From positions 77,845-141,844 of the forward strand of contig JAMOAY010000006.1 in assembly GCA_039908525.1 (NCBI GenBank): a DNA stretch of 64,000 bases, written 5' to 3'. Positions within the stretch are counted from its first letter, which is position 1; each line of letters begins with the position of its first letter. This DNA comes from Magnetaquicoccus sp039908525. Its GTDB lineage: Bacteria; Pseudomonadota; Magnetococcia; Magnetococcales; Magnetaquicoccaceae. The position numbers were made by a program, and so were the translations under genes. Under the pieces are notes generated by a model, which was not told the DNA's origin, searched no databases, and was given only the letters and a program-made list of their open reading frames with translations. Shown here piece after piece: positions 9,568-17,866 of this stretch.

Positions 9568-10164
9568 ATGCCGCCGGCCCCTTTTCGCCTGCTGCCTTCG
9601 CCTTTTTTCGATCAGCGTCCGCCCGGCATGCCCATCGAGCTGCTGGTGGTGCATGCCATCAGCCTGCCGCCGGGCTGCTTTGGTGGCACGGAGATCGACG
9701 ATCTGTTCCTGGGACGTTTGGCGCAGCGGGATTGGGGGCCGGAACCTCCCCCTTTTTATGAAGATGTCGCAACCTTGCGGGTCTCTGCCCATTTTTTGAT
9801 TGACCGTCTGGGCCGCGTCACCCAATATGTACCGGTGGCGGAGCGTGCCTGGCATGCCGGCGTCAGCCTCTGGCAAGGGCGGCCACGCTGCAATGATTTT
9901 TCCATCGGGATCGAGCTGGAAGGGGATGCCTACAGCCTGTTTGAGCCGATCCAGTATCAGCGTCTGGCCACATTGATCAAAACCCTGCACAAGGGATTGC
10001 AACAACGGGGCTGGGGAGGTATCCCGCGACGACAGATCGTCGGCCATGAGCATATTGCTCCTGGACGCAAGTGGGATCCGGGACCTTTTTTTGATTGGGA
10101 TGCCCTTTGGGGGGTATTGAACCGTGCCAGAGCGGTCAAGTGGCCGCTGGTCTGGCAGGCTTGA
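9568..10164 (+). CDS. ampD: 1,6-anhydro-N-acetylmuramyl-L-alanine amidase AmpD
   Basis: Cytoplasmic zinc amidase that removes the stem peptide from anhydro-muropeptides during peptidoglycan recycling. The 198-residue protein keeps the amidase_2 features: VVHAISLPP with the first zinc His, GIELEG with the catalytic Glu, and GHEHIAPGRKWDPGPFFDW with the second His and the Asp zinc ligand. There is no signal peptide, consistent with AmpD rather than the periplasmic AmiD. Mpl, which reuses the released tripeptide, is encoded next, so the two form a recycling unit. Confidence 0.94.
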   Translation: MPPAPFRLLPSPFFDQRPPGMPIELLVVHAISLPPGCFGGTEIDDLFLGRLAQRDWGPEPPPFYEDVATLRVSAHFLIDRLGRVTQYVPVAERAWHAGVSLWQGRPRCNDFSIGIELEGDAYSLFEPIQYQRLATLIKTLHKGLQQRGWGGIPRRQIVGHEHIAPGRKWDPGPFFDWDALWGVLNRARAVKWPLVWQA

Positions 10165-10169
10165 TCCCA

Positions 10170-10190
10170 CCAGGGGGCTAATCCCCCTGG
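10170..10190 (+). terminator. Hairpin after ampD
   Basis: Perfect 8-bp stem CCAGGGGG/CCCCCTGG with a 5-base loop, 5 bases after the ampD stop. No T-run follows, so a factor-independent terminator is not certain; the hairpin could instead stabilise the mRNA end. Confidence 0.45.
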
Positions 10191-10226
10191 ACCCATAATA
10201 GTTTAGAGACTATTCAAGGAGACTCC

Positions 10227-11630
10227 ATGACGCATCTGCACATCATCGGTATTTGCGGCACGGCCATGGCCGGTCTGGCCACCATGGCCAAAGAGCAGGG
10301 CGTGCAGGTCACGGGCTCCGACAGCGGCATTTACCCCCCCATGAGCACCCTGCTGGAATCGTTCGCCATCCCGCTCATGGAGGGGTTCCGCCCGGAGAAC
10401 CTGCTGCCCCGACCCGATCTGGTGCTGGTCGGCAATGCCATCTCCCGCGGCAACCCGGAACTGGAGGCGGTACTGGAACAGGGTATTCCCTACCGCTCCG
10501 GTGCCCAGTGGCTGTTCGAACAGGTCCTGGAAGGGCGACATGCCGTGGTGGCCACCGGCACCCATGGCAAGACCACCACCACCAGCCTGCTGGCCTGCAT
10601 CTGGGAAGAAGCGGGACTGCACCCCGGCTTTCTGATCGGTGGCATTCCACTCGATTTCGGTCAGGGCGCCCGCCTGCCCACCGGTCCCTGGGTGATGGTG
10701 GAGGGAGACGAATATGATACCGCCTTCTTCGACAAACGCCCGAAATTTCTGCATTACCGTCCCAGAACCTTGATCATCAACAACCTGGAGTTTGACCACG
10801 CCGACATCTATGCCGATCTGGAGGCCATCCGCCGCCAGTTTCGCCTGCTGCTGCGCTCGGTACCCGCTTCCGGCCACCTGATCGTCAACGGCGATGACCC
10901 GGAGGTGGAGGCACTGCTGGCCCATGCCCACAGCCAAGTGTTCCGCTATGGCCTGGCGGCCCACCACCCCTTCCGGGCCACTCTGGAGAGCGACGACGGT
11001 CGGCATTGGACCCTGCATCGGGAGGGAGAAGCGCTCTTTTCGGTACACTGGAATCTGTTGGGAGTGCACAACGTAACCAACGGTTTGGCGGCGGCCACTG
11101 CGGCGTTGGTCAACGACATTCCACCTGCCCAAGTCAGGGCAGGGCTGGAAAGGTTCCAGGGAGTGGCCCGCCGGCTGCAGTTGCGTTTCGAGGTCAACCA
11201 GGTGGCGGTCTATGATGATTTTGCCCATCATCCCACCGCCATCGCCACCACTCTGGCGGGGATGCGGGCAGCCATTGGCGGAGCCCGTCTGTGGGTGGTG
11301 TTGGAGCCCCGCTCCAACACCATGCGCGGTCGTGTGCATCAGGAGCGGTTGGCACCGGCCTTTGCGGCGGCCGATCGGGTCATTCTCTGCCATCCGCAAG
11401 CCCGGGGCATGGCGGCAGAGAGGTTGCTGGATGTCGATGCCGTGGTGGCACAACTCAATCAGCGAAACACGACCGACACCTCTCCCGTCGGCAAGGTGGT
11501 GGCCGATGCCAACGAGGCGGTACAGTGGCTGGGTCGCCACTGTCGGCCTGGGGACCATGTGGTGATCATGAGCAACGGCGGGTTCGATGGCATCCACCAA
11601 AAGCTGCAACAGGAACTCCTCCCCCGATGA
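10227..11630 (+). CDS. mpl: UDP-N-acetylmuramate:L-alanyl-gamma-D-glutamyl-meso-diaminopimelate ligase
   Basis: Recycling ligase that attaches the recovered tripeptide to UDP-MurNAc, bypassing MurC, MurD and MurE. The 467-residue protein begins HLHIIGICGTAMAGLATMAKEQG, has the Mur-ligase ATP loop GTHGKTTTTSL near residue 111, EGDEYDTAFFDKRPKF near 161 and YDDFAHHPTAI near 329. The Mpl-specific HIIGICGT opening and NNLEFDHADIY separate it from MurC. AAGGAG about 8 bases before the ATG is the ribosome binding site. The stop overlaps the yqgE start. Confidence 0.94.
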   Translation: MTHLHIIGICGTAMAGLATMAKEQGVQVTGSDSGIYPPMSTLLESFAIPLMEGFRPENLLPRPDLVLVGNAISRGNPELEAVLEQGIPYRSGAQWLFEQVLEGRHAVVATGTHGKTTTTSLLACIWEEAGLHPGFLIGGIPLDFGQGARLPTGPWVMVEGDEYDTAFFDKRPKFLHYRPRTLIINNLEFDHADIYADLEAIRRQFRLLLRSVPASGHLIVNGDDPEVEALLAHAHSQVFRYGLAAHHPFRATLESDDGRHWTLHREGEALFSVHWNLLGVHNVTNGLAAATAALVNDIPPAQVRAGLERFQGVARRLQLRFEVNQVAVYDDFAHHPTAIATTLAGMRAAIGGARLWVVLEPRSNTMRGRVHQERLAPAFAAADRVILCHPQARGMAAERLLDVDAVVAQLNQRNTTDTSPVGKVVADANEAVQWLGRHCRPGDHVVIMSNGGFDGIHQKLQQELLPR

Positions 11631-12214
11631 ACGGAAGACGCCAACCGATACCGACGATGGGACAGGGGCTGGCGGGCAAGTTTTTGATCGCCATGCCGGG
11701 TTTGCAGGATCCGAACTTTGAAAAGGCCGTGTTGTTTGTTTGCACCCACAACAAGGCAGGGGCCCTGGGCCTGGTGATCAACCAGCCCCACATCGCCGAG
11801 ATGGCCGAAGTCCTGCTGCCGTTGGGCATGGCGTGGGACCGCCCGGAACCGCCCCAGGTTTTTCAGGGGGGACCGATGGCGATGGACCGGGGTTTCATGC
11901 TCTACGAAAGCGACCTGGACTACCCCGGCCACCTGCGCATCTGCGAAGATCTTTTCCTGGGTACCAATCCTGAAATTTTGCGTCATCTGGTACAGGCAGA
12001 TGATCGGGGACGCCTTCTGTTTGCCCTGGGCTACTCGGGCTGGGGCAGCGGACAGTTGGAGATGGAATTGCGGGAGAATGTGTGGCTGGTCAGCGCCCTG
12101 GACCGCCGGATCCTGTTTGATCTGCCGATCCCCTATCGGTGGGAATCGGCCATCCGTCTGCTGGGCGTCGATCCCCGTCATCTGGTGGATCCGGGCCGGG
12201 GCTCGGTTCACTAG
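11627..12214 (+). CDS. yqgE: YqgE/AlgH family protein (UPF0301)
   Basis: Conserved cytoplasmic protein of unclear role; related genes have been linked to transcriptional regulation and often sit beside ruvX/yqgF, which is not the case here. The 195-residue product has the family core GKFLIAMPGLQDPNFEKAV, GALGLVINQP, VFQGGPM and LGYSGWGSGQLE. The ATG at 11627 overlaps the mpl stop; an alternative ATG at 11657 (MGQGLAGKF) is closer to the family N terminus and cannot be excluded. It is the last gene before an AT-richer minus-strand patch. Confidence 0.9.
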   Translation: MNGRRQPIPTMGQGLAGKFLIAMPGLQDPNFEKAVLFVCTHNKAGALGLVINQPHIAEMAEVLLPLGMAWDRPEPPQVFQGGPMAMDRGFMLYESDLDYPGHLRICEDLFLGTNPEILRHLVQADDRGRLLFALGYSGWGSGQLEMELRENVWLVSALDRRILFDLPIPYRWESAIRLLGVDPRHLVDPGRGSVH

Positions 12215-12305
12215 GAACTCCACATGAAATTGCAGATCGCCTCTGGGTGAAAGACTCTTTTTGATCTCAAAATTGAGAAACTGCGCATCCCAGGACAGGT
12301 ACGGT

Positions 12306-13598
12306 TTAGTACAAGCATTCACGAACCATACCGAACATGCCAGAGGCAGATGGACGCAGTATCTGTCTATATGCTCTACGTGAATCGGCGTTTGACACAG
12401 ATATATTTATGCCTAATTTATAATTGACGACATCAATTGAGTAAGGCAAAAATTCTTTGGACAGATGCATACGATCATAAAATAAAGACTTGTTGGCAAG
12501 CCCATCATCGAGCATCGTGGCGGACAAGACAGACAATACGGGAACGCCGCTCAATTTACGCAACATCTCTGTAAACATAACAGCTGCATAATTTTTTTCC
12601 AATCCTGTTTGTCCGCCTGCACAAGAGCCAATAGGCGGTCCCCAAACAGCTATTTTATCGTAGACTTGTTTCAATTCTCGGATAAAGGAGATGTAACCGT
12701 TGACACTTTCAGTGACGGTTCCAAGCAGACCAGATTTTCTGGCAGTGGATTTTTTTAAAATATGCCAAGCAATATCGCACGCGCCAAAACTAAGCATGAT
12801 CCAACCATCAAAACCGTGAGATAGTGCATGGCGCACACAGTCAAAAGATCTTTCTCTACCCGCATCTCCCTCATTTCGCAAACTCCAGGCATAGGAAGGC
12901 CCAACATATTCTGCCAGAATGCCTGGGATTAAGCTTAAGCCATCCATGTCCCGTCCAGCCCAAAACAAGCTATGACTGTCTCCAATGACTAATAGTGAGG
13001 TATGTTTAATTTTTGCAACGTTACACTCCCACCTGACAGGTGAAGTGCCATCCCCTACCTTCCAAGTATAGGCCAGCATGATCTCCAACAAAAAACGTTT
13101 AATGGAGGCCAAGGAAGAAGGGTGCCGCACAGCTATGTTGACCATAATGGTCGCAATATAAACAGGCAGCGTCCCAGTTTGTGATAATTCCTGTATAATA
13201 GTCTCTGGCGTGGCAGAAGAAAATCGTTCTTGTATGATTGCGCTGGCACGATCTATGTTTGCGGAGTTATTTTTCGCCCAATTGTATGTCGATTGTAGAA
13301 ACAAATTCTTATCGTATTCTGGGCCCAACCTATCAAGAATGACCGTCGCAAGCTGCGCATGAAAATCACTGGCCGCAGCAAATTTATCGTAAATCTCTTT
13401 GTGGGGCTTTTGGTCAATCAATCTAAAATTAATATATTCTATTACTGGAATTATCCTATTTACTAGTCGAGCTCTGACGTGCGTGCTGAATCGATGGATC
13501 AACTCTTCGCGTGGTACTCCTCGGAGCAACATAGTCACCAACCAAGCAACCAAGTCCACGACAGCTACAGGCAATTCTTTTTCCATAGAGCGCGACAT
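12306..13598 (-). CDS. SGNH/GDSL-hydrolase-fold protein with unknown N-terminal domain
   Basis: The 430-residue protein has no recognised full-length family. The C-terminal half, from about residue 200, shows the SGNH blocks: LLVIGDSHSLF with the nucleophile Ser, SFGACDI in the position of block III, and DRMHLS with the Asp-x-x-His of block V. Such domains act as esterases or acyl transferases on polysaccharides and lipids; the substrate here is unknown. The N-terminal 170 residues are helical without recognised motifs. No signal peptide is seen. An ATG at 13586 is an alternative start and has a better-placed GAAGG. Base composition is clearly AT-richer than the flanking genes, suggesting acquisition. 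An ACP-like gene lies upstream on the same strand. Confidence 0.65.
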   Translation of the reverse strand: MSRSMEKELPVAVVDLVAWLVTMLLRGVPREELIHRFSTHVRARLVNRIIPVIEYINFRLIDQKPHKEIYDKFAAASDFHAQLATVILDRLGPEYDKNLFLQSTYNWAKNNSANIDRASAIIQERFSSATPETIIQELSQTGTLPVYIATIMVNIAVRHPSSLASIKRFLLEIMLAYTWKVGDGTSPVRWECNVAKIKHTSLLVIGDSHSLFWAGRDMDGLSLIPGILAEYVGPSYAWSLRNEGDAGRERSFDCVRHALSHGFDGWIMLSFGACDIAWHILKKSTARKSGLLGTVTESVNGYISFIRELKQVYDKIAVWGPPIGSCAGGQTGLEKNYAAVMFTEMLRKLSGVPVLSVLSATMLDDGLANKSLFYDRMHLSKEFLPYSIDVVNYKLGINISVSNADSRRAYRQILRPSASGMFGMVRECLY

Positions 13599-13803
13599 CC
13601 TTCAGGCAAAAAGTCAACAGGAAAACCATGGATTGGTACATCATACCCGGACAGACCAGCAAAAATTGTAACTGAGTCGCGCACACCCGTTCAATCTCTG
13701 TCTCATAATGCTCTGTCCCATCATGGGGCGTGCTCATCGGAGGTGAACAACAAACAGCCACGCATCCCGGGATCAGGTGCGGTCTAAACCTGCCTGCACA
13801 CTT

Positions 13804-14026
13804 TTATTTTTCCGAAGCCTCAAGGATATCCAATAAATCGCCAACGGTTACGATGGATTCCACCTCACTTGGCGCTATTACCACACCGTAGGCTTCCTCA
13901 ACACCGATTACAAGATTCATTTGATTGAATGAATCCCAGGCATCCAGTTCCCTGATAACCAATATCTCAACTAAATTAATATTGGCATCCTGAAACGCCT
14001 CCTGGAAAATTTTTTCTTTTTTCCAT
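13804..14026 (-). pseudogene. Acyl carrier protein-like gene, frame interrupted near its 5' end
   Basis: Hand translation of the minus strand ending at a TAA at 13806-13804 gives an ACP-like sequence, with ELDAWDSFNQMNLVIGVEEA holding the DSF serine for phosphopantetheine and ending EVESIVTVGDLLDILEASEK. This frame runs back to a TGA without any ATG. The only nearby ATG (14026-14024) is out of frame by one base; removing one A from the A6 run directly after it would yield a complete product of about 73 residues starting MEKEKIFQEAFQDAN. Possible readings are a real frameshift (pseudogene), slippage at the A-runs, a non-AUG start or a sequencing error. It precedes the SGNH gene by about 205 bases that show no gene. 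Confidence 0.6.
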
Positions 14027-14172
14027 TTCCAAACCCGAAGAGTTATTCGCTGAACGCGACGCCCCCCTGCGAGGGCAAAAAATCAACAACTGTATCGGCT
14101 TAGAGTGATAGGGAGTCTTCGACAACTTCGCCCCGTATACCCCACCCGAGGGATTTGCCCTCTGGGCACCCA

Positions 14173-14195
14173 CCGGGGGCCGTGACGGCCCCCGG
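14173..14195. terminator. GC-rich hairpin after the Mms6-like gene
   Basis: Perfect 10-bp stem CCGGGGGCCG/CGGCCCCCGG with loop TGA, 13 bases beyond the stop of the minus-strand gene at 14209. The adjacent A/T run is on the wrong side for a minus-strand factor-independent terminator, so the terminator role is tentative. Confidence 0.4.
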
Positions 14196-14208
14196 CAAAA
14201 AATTTTAC

Positions 14209-14601
14209 TCAGAACGGCCACACCTTGGCAGACTGCTTTTTCTTCCAGTAGACATAACCGCCTGCGGTCAGCGCAGTGGCCAGCAGGAGCGGTCCCCAGG
14301 CACCAAGACCCAGACCCAACCCCAGACTCAACCCTTTGCCATTCCAGATTGTACCGGCGGCGACCTTGGAACCGGGACCCGCGACGGTGACAAGATTCGG
14401 ATCCATGCCGGTCACCACCACCCCTTTGCCGGTACCTGCACCGATCTGCATCGGTGTGGCGGCCGCAGCGGCCCCTTTGGCGCCAGCCGCCATCTTGGCG
14501 GGCACGATCTCCGGCGCGCTGAACTCGACAAACCCCGGCCCGGCGACTTTCAGGGTCTCTCCTGCCAGCAACTCCACAGCAAAACTTTGAGTAATCGCCA
14601 T
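14209..14601 (-). CDS. Mms6/MamD/MamG-like Leu-Gly-repeat magnetosome protein
   Basis: The 130-residue protein ends with GTIWNGKGLSLGLGLGLG followed by AWGPLLL, one hydrophobic membrane helix and a short basic tail (YWKKKQSAKVWPF). The G-T-I-W-x-G-K-G-L opening plus LG repeat and AWGP is the known signature of the magnetosome membrane proteins Mms6, MamD and MamG, which bind magnetite and shape crystals. Unlike Mms6 it lacks the acidic C-terminal tail thought to bind iron, which makes it closer to MamD/MamG or a divergent member. The N terminus (MAITQSFAVELLAGETLKVAGP) is followed by an Ala/Gly-rich linker. An excellent AAGGAGG lies 10 bases upstream of the ATG. No other magnetosome gene is in the window. 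Confidence 0.75.
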   Translation of the reverse strand: MAITQSFAVELLAGETLKVAGPGFVEFSAPEIVPAKMAAGAKGAAAAATPMQIGAGTGKGVVVTGMDPNLVTVAGPGSKVAAGTIWNGKGLSLGLGLGLGAWGPLLLATALTAGGYVYWKKKQSAKVWPF

Positions 14602-14746
14602 GATTATTTAAACCTCCTTATCCAGAAAACGGACCCGAGTGCCTGAGGCACCACCATATAGCCCCCCGACCACTACGCCCGCAGCGTAACATGGACCCCA
14701 TTCTGTCGCAACGCAGCAATGCCATTCCATCACAAAAAATTGCCCG

Positions 14747-16522
14747 TCAGGGAATGTTGAGGGAGTCGGCAACCGGTTGCAGTCGCTGCATCTGGCCATT
14801 GGCCACCTGGAACAGGTGATAGAAGCGCCGACTGCGACCATTCTCCAAGAAACGGACCGGCCCATTGGCCCCCTGAAAACCGTTGGCACGGGTCAATCCG
14901 CTCTGCCAAGCAATCCCTCCCTGCCGCTGCTCCTGCAACAACTGGGCGATCACCGCCACGCCGTCGTAGGCCAGGGCGGCCAGAGGGCTGGGATCCTCCT
15001 CCCAGCTCTGACGGAAGGATTGCCGGAACTGCTCCCGGGCTGCCGTGTCCATGTCGCAAAAAATGGCCCCATTCAGGTAGTCTGTCCCCTCACTCAGCAG
15101 CTCCGGGCTGTTCCACAGGGCGGTACCCAGCAGGGTCACCTTGGCCTTCCCGGAACGGACGAGGGCCACCTGCGGTGCGATCAGGCGCACCTGCCTGGCG
15201 GGCGCAGGCAGAAACAGGGCGTCCACCTGGGGGCCCAAGGATTTCAACCAGGGAGAAAAATCGGTGGCTTCCGGGGGGAAATGGTTGCTCTTCACCACTG
15301 CCCCTCCCAGTGCCTGCACCTCATCTGCAAAACTCTTGGCCACGCCGCGCCCGTACTCCGTCTCCGGTGCCAGGACGGCGATGTGGGCAAATCTTTTCTC
15401 CTGTACCGCGTAGCGGGCCATGATTTTGGCCTGCTGCTCCGGTTGCAGGGCGTTGGAGAACACCCCGGGGTTCGGCGGATCCCCCTCCCGCTGCGGGTTC
15501 AGGGTGATGATCGGCACACGACGCGCCACGGCCTCCTCCACCGCAGGCAACACCGTGGCGTAGAACACCGGACCGACGACAACATCGACCTGTTGCCCCA
15601 GCAGATCCCGAACGGCGGCACGTACCGTATCCGCTGTGTCACCGCTGTCGGCGATCTGCAGTTGTATGGAGGCGGCGGGATAGTCGGCCAGGGCCTTCTT
15701 GGCGGCACGGCGCAGATGCTCGCCCATGCTGGCCGATTTGCCACTCAACGGCAGCAAAAGCCCTACCTTGAGAGCGGCACTGCTTCGTTCACCGACCACA
15801 GGCGTGGCAATCGGTGGTTGTGCCTGCCCGGACGGTGTGAGAAGGGAGGCGGAAGCATCCACCGCAGCGACGGATGGCGCCGTCAGCATGGCCTGCTGGA
15901 ACAGAGGGGTCAATGAAGAGCCGGGTGGCTGCAGCTGCAACAACTCCTGAAGCCGGGGCCGGGCTTGCCGCTGCAACAGCTCCTGAAGCCGGCGATGCTG
16001 CTGGGCTGTCGGCTCCGTGTTGGCGATCTCCTGCAAAAAACGCGGGGTGTTATCCCGGTCCCCTTGTTTCAAATAGGACTCAAACAGCAAAACCCAGGCG
16101 GTCTCCCCATAGACGACCTCTGCCGGGTCCACGCTGCCTTGGGCCACGGGGGCCCACTGTTGCCACGCCTCACGCAGCATGCCCTGGGAAAACAACAGTT
16201 GCCCTTGCAGAATGGCCACCTCGGCCTGACTCTCCCCCTTGCGAACCTCGCCCTGCGCCGACTGGCCGGCGGAGACTACCGGAACGGCCTCCTTCCCCAG
16301 ATGGCCTGCCTTGCCGGCAGCAGGCTCCTGGTTGGCACCCCGCGCAGGCACCAGCTGGGCGGCAGGGACAAGAGGCTTCTGGCCCGCACACCCCCACAGC
16401 AGCCCCGCACAGCCCAACAGGAGCAAAACCCGCCACCGTACGGACGACCGGTGATGAGAGCAGGATGGCGTTTGGCACAGGATGGGCGTATCCTGTCCGA
16501 CAGGCGTGGCGTAGTGGTCCAT
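14747..16522 (-). CDS. LpoA-like penicillin-binding protein activator lipoprotein
   Basis: Outer-membrane lipoprotein related to LpoA (YraM/LppC), which activates PBP1A in enterics. The 591-residue protein has a lipobox GLLWGC with Cys 45, helical TPR-like repeats to about residue 190 and a periplasmic-binding-protein fold from about residue 250 (KVGLLLPLSGKSASMGEHLRRAAKKA, VVVGPVFYATVLPAVEEA, LAALAYDGVAVIAQLL). The n-region before the lipobox is unusually long at about 30 residues, but no later ATG is available. It diverges from rsmI, the same neighbourhood as yraL-lpoA in E. coli, which supports the assignment. Whether it activates a PBP here is inferred. Confidence 0.82.
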   Translation of the reverse strand: MDHYATPVGQDTPILCQTPSCSHHRSSVRWRVLLLLGCAGLLWGCAGQKPLVPAAQLVPARGANQEPAAGKAGHLGKEAVPVVSAGQSAQGEVRKGESQAEVAILQGQLLFSQGMLREAWQQWAPVAQGSVDPAEVVYGETAWVLLFESYLKQGDRDNTPRFLQEIANTEPTAQQHRRLQELLQRQARPRLQELLQLQPPGSSLTPLFQQAMLTAPSVAAVDASASLLTPSGQAQPPIATPVVGERSSAALKVGLLLPLSGKSASMGEHLRRAAKKALADYPAASIQLQIADSGDTADTVRAAVRDLLGQQVDVVVGPVFYATVLPAVEEAVARRVPIITLNPQREGDPPNPGVFSNALQPEQQAKIMARYAVQEKRFAHIAVLAPETEYGRGVAKSFADEVQALGGAVVKSNHFPPEATDFSPWLKSLGPQVDALFLPAPARQVRLIAPQVALVRSGKAKVTLLGTALWNSPELLSEGTDYLNGAIFCDMDTAAREQFRQSFRQSWEEDPSPLAALAYDGVAVIAQLLQEQRQGGIAWQSGLTRANGFQGANGPVRFLENGRSRRFYHLFQVANGQMQRLQPVADSLNIP

Positions 16523-16540
16523 TTTTTACCAAGTTTGAGA

Positions 16541-17455
16541 GTGAATGTGCAAACAGTGAGCGTCGGCAAAGTGTACATCGTTCCAACCCCGATCGGCAAC
16601 CTGGAAGATATGACATTTCGGGCCGTGCGCGTTTTGCAGAGCGTCACCCGCATTCTGGCCGAGGATACCCGCCACACCCGTATCCTGTGCGCCCATTACG
16701 GTATCCAGACCCCCATGACCAGTTTCAACGATCACAATGCCGCCCAAAGAGTGCCGGAGATCCTGCGGGCACTCCGCCAGGGGGCAGAGATGGCCCTGGT
16801 GACGGATGCAGGCACACCGGGCATCAGCGATCCCGGCCTGCCCCTGATACGCGCTGTGGTGGCCGAGTCGATTGCTCTGGAGGTACTGCCTGGCGCCTCG
16901 GCGGTGATGACCGCCCTCTCCGGCTCCGGATTTCCCCTGGACCGTTTCATCTTTGAGGGCTTCCTGCCACGCAAAGGCCGACAACGGGCCGAGCGGTTGG
17001 CGCAGATTGCCGCCGAGGAGCGCACGGTGGTACTGTTTGAATCGCCGGTGCGCCTGCATGCCACCCTGACGGATCTGCAAAAAGTTGGCTGTGAGCAGCG
17101 CCCGGCCCTGGTGGCACGGGAGTTGACCAAGCTGTTCGAGACTTGGCACCGGGGCAGCGTCATCGAATTGGCGGAGTGGTTCCAAACACACCCGGCACGG
17201 GGGGAAATGGTTCTGCTGCTCCACGGAAGAGAGAGTGCCGCCACATCCCCGGAGGTGGCAGAGGCGTTGCTGGAAAATATTTTGGCCGAGGGGGGCGGCA
17301 TGAAGGCCGCAACCCAACGGATGGCTCAATTGACCGGCCTCTCCAGGGCCCAACTGTACAAAATGGCTCTGGCCAAAAAAAATGCCTGTATGGAAGAGGA
17401 TGCAGCAAAATCAGGCAGTCCGGTGCCACCGATGCCAGACAGGACAGAGAGATGA
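16541..17455 (+). CDS. rsmI: 16S rRNA (cytidine-1402-2'-O)-methyltransferase RsmI
   Basis: SAM-dependent tetrapyrrole-methylase-fold enzyme that 2'-O-methylates C1402 in the ribosomal decoding centre. Motifs are VYIVPTPIGNLEDMTFRAV, ILAEDTRHTRIL, FNDHN, VTDAGTPGISDPG and LPGASAVMTALSGSG. The upstream in-frame extension lies across lpoA and is rejected; no ATG fits, and GTG at 16541, 16547 or 16556 can each serve, with GAGAG just before. Only 18 bases separate this start from the divergent lpoA start. The stop overlaps the yraN ATG. Confidence 0.93.
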   Translation: MNVQTVSVGKVYIVPTPIGNLEDMTFRAVRVLQSVTRILAEDTRHTRILCAHYGIQTPMTSFNDHNAAQRVPEILRALRQGAEMALVTDAGTPGISDPGLPLIRAVVAESIALEVLPGASAVMTALSGSGFPLDRFIFEGFLPRKGRQRAERLAQIAAEERTVVLFESPVRLHATLTDLQKVGCEQRPALVARELTKLFETWHRGSVIELAEWFQTHPARGEMVLLLHGRESAATSPEVAEALLENILAEGGGMKAATQRMAQLTGLSRAQLYKMALAKKNACMEEDAAKSGSPVPPMPDRTER

Positions 17456-17823
17456 CCGATGTACGCAAGCTGTTGGGCACCCAGGCAGAACGGGTTGCGG
17501 AACAATATTTGCAGAAGCAGGGTTATCGCATCCTGGAGCGCAACCTCCGCACCCTGCGCGGGGAACTGGACCTGGTGGCCCTGCACGGAGAGAGTCTGGT
17601 CTTTTGTGAGGTAAAATCCCGACAGGGCGAGGGAGAGCTCGACCCTGGGCTCTCCCTCCACCGGCGCAAGCAGGCACGTCTGGTGCGCTTGGCGGCGGCC
17701 TATCTGCAGCGTCATCCGGCGCATGCGGAACGTCTCTGCCGCTTTGATGCGGTCCTGGTGTGGAAAAACGGGCCTTCCTGGCGGGTGGAGCTGATTGCCG
17801 ACGCCTTCCGGCCCGGATGGTGA
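17452..17823 (+). CDS. yraN: YraN family protein (UPF0102), endonuclease-like fold
   Basis: Conserved 123-residue protein with a restriction-endonuclease-like core: GTQAERVAEQYLQKQGYRIL, then RGELDLVALHGESLVFCEVKSR, where the Asp and the Glu-x-Lys form the predicted metal-binding site, and RFDAVLVW. Its physiological role is not established; it is nearly always next to rsmI, as here, with an ATGA overlap. The start at 17452 is chosen to match the family length and overlap. Confidence 0.92.
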   Translation: MTDVRKLLGTQAERVAEQYLQKQGYRILERNLRTLRGELDLVALHGESLVFCEVKSRQGEGELDPGLSLHRRKQARLVRLAAAYLQRHPAHAERLCRFDAVLVWKNGPSWRVELIADAFRPGW

Positions 17824-17866
17824 ATGATGACGTGGGGGTGGTCTTATTGTGAGGAGTACACAATTC

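Noticed and set aside
13456..13761. 101-residue minus-strand frame between the ACP and SGNH genes
   Set aside because: It mostly overlaps the SGNH gene in another frame and has no recognisable feature.
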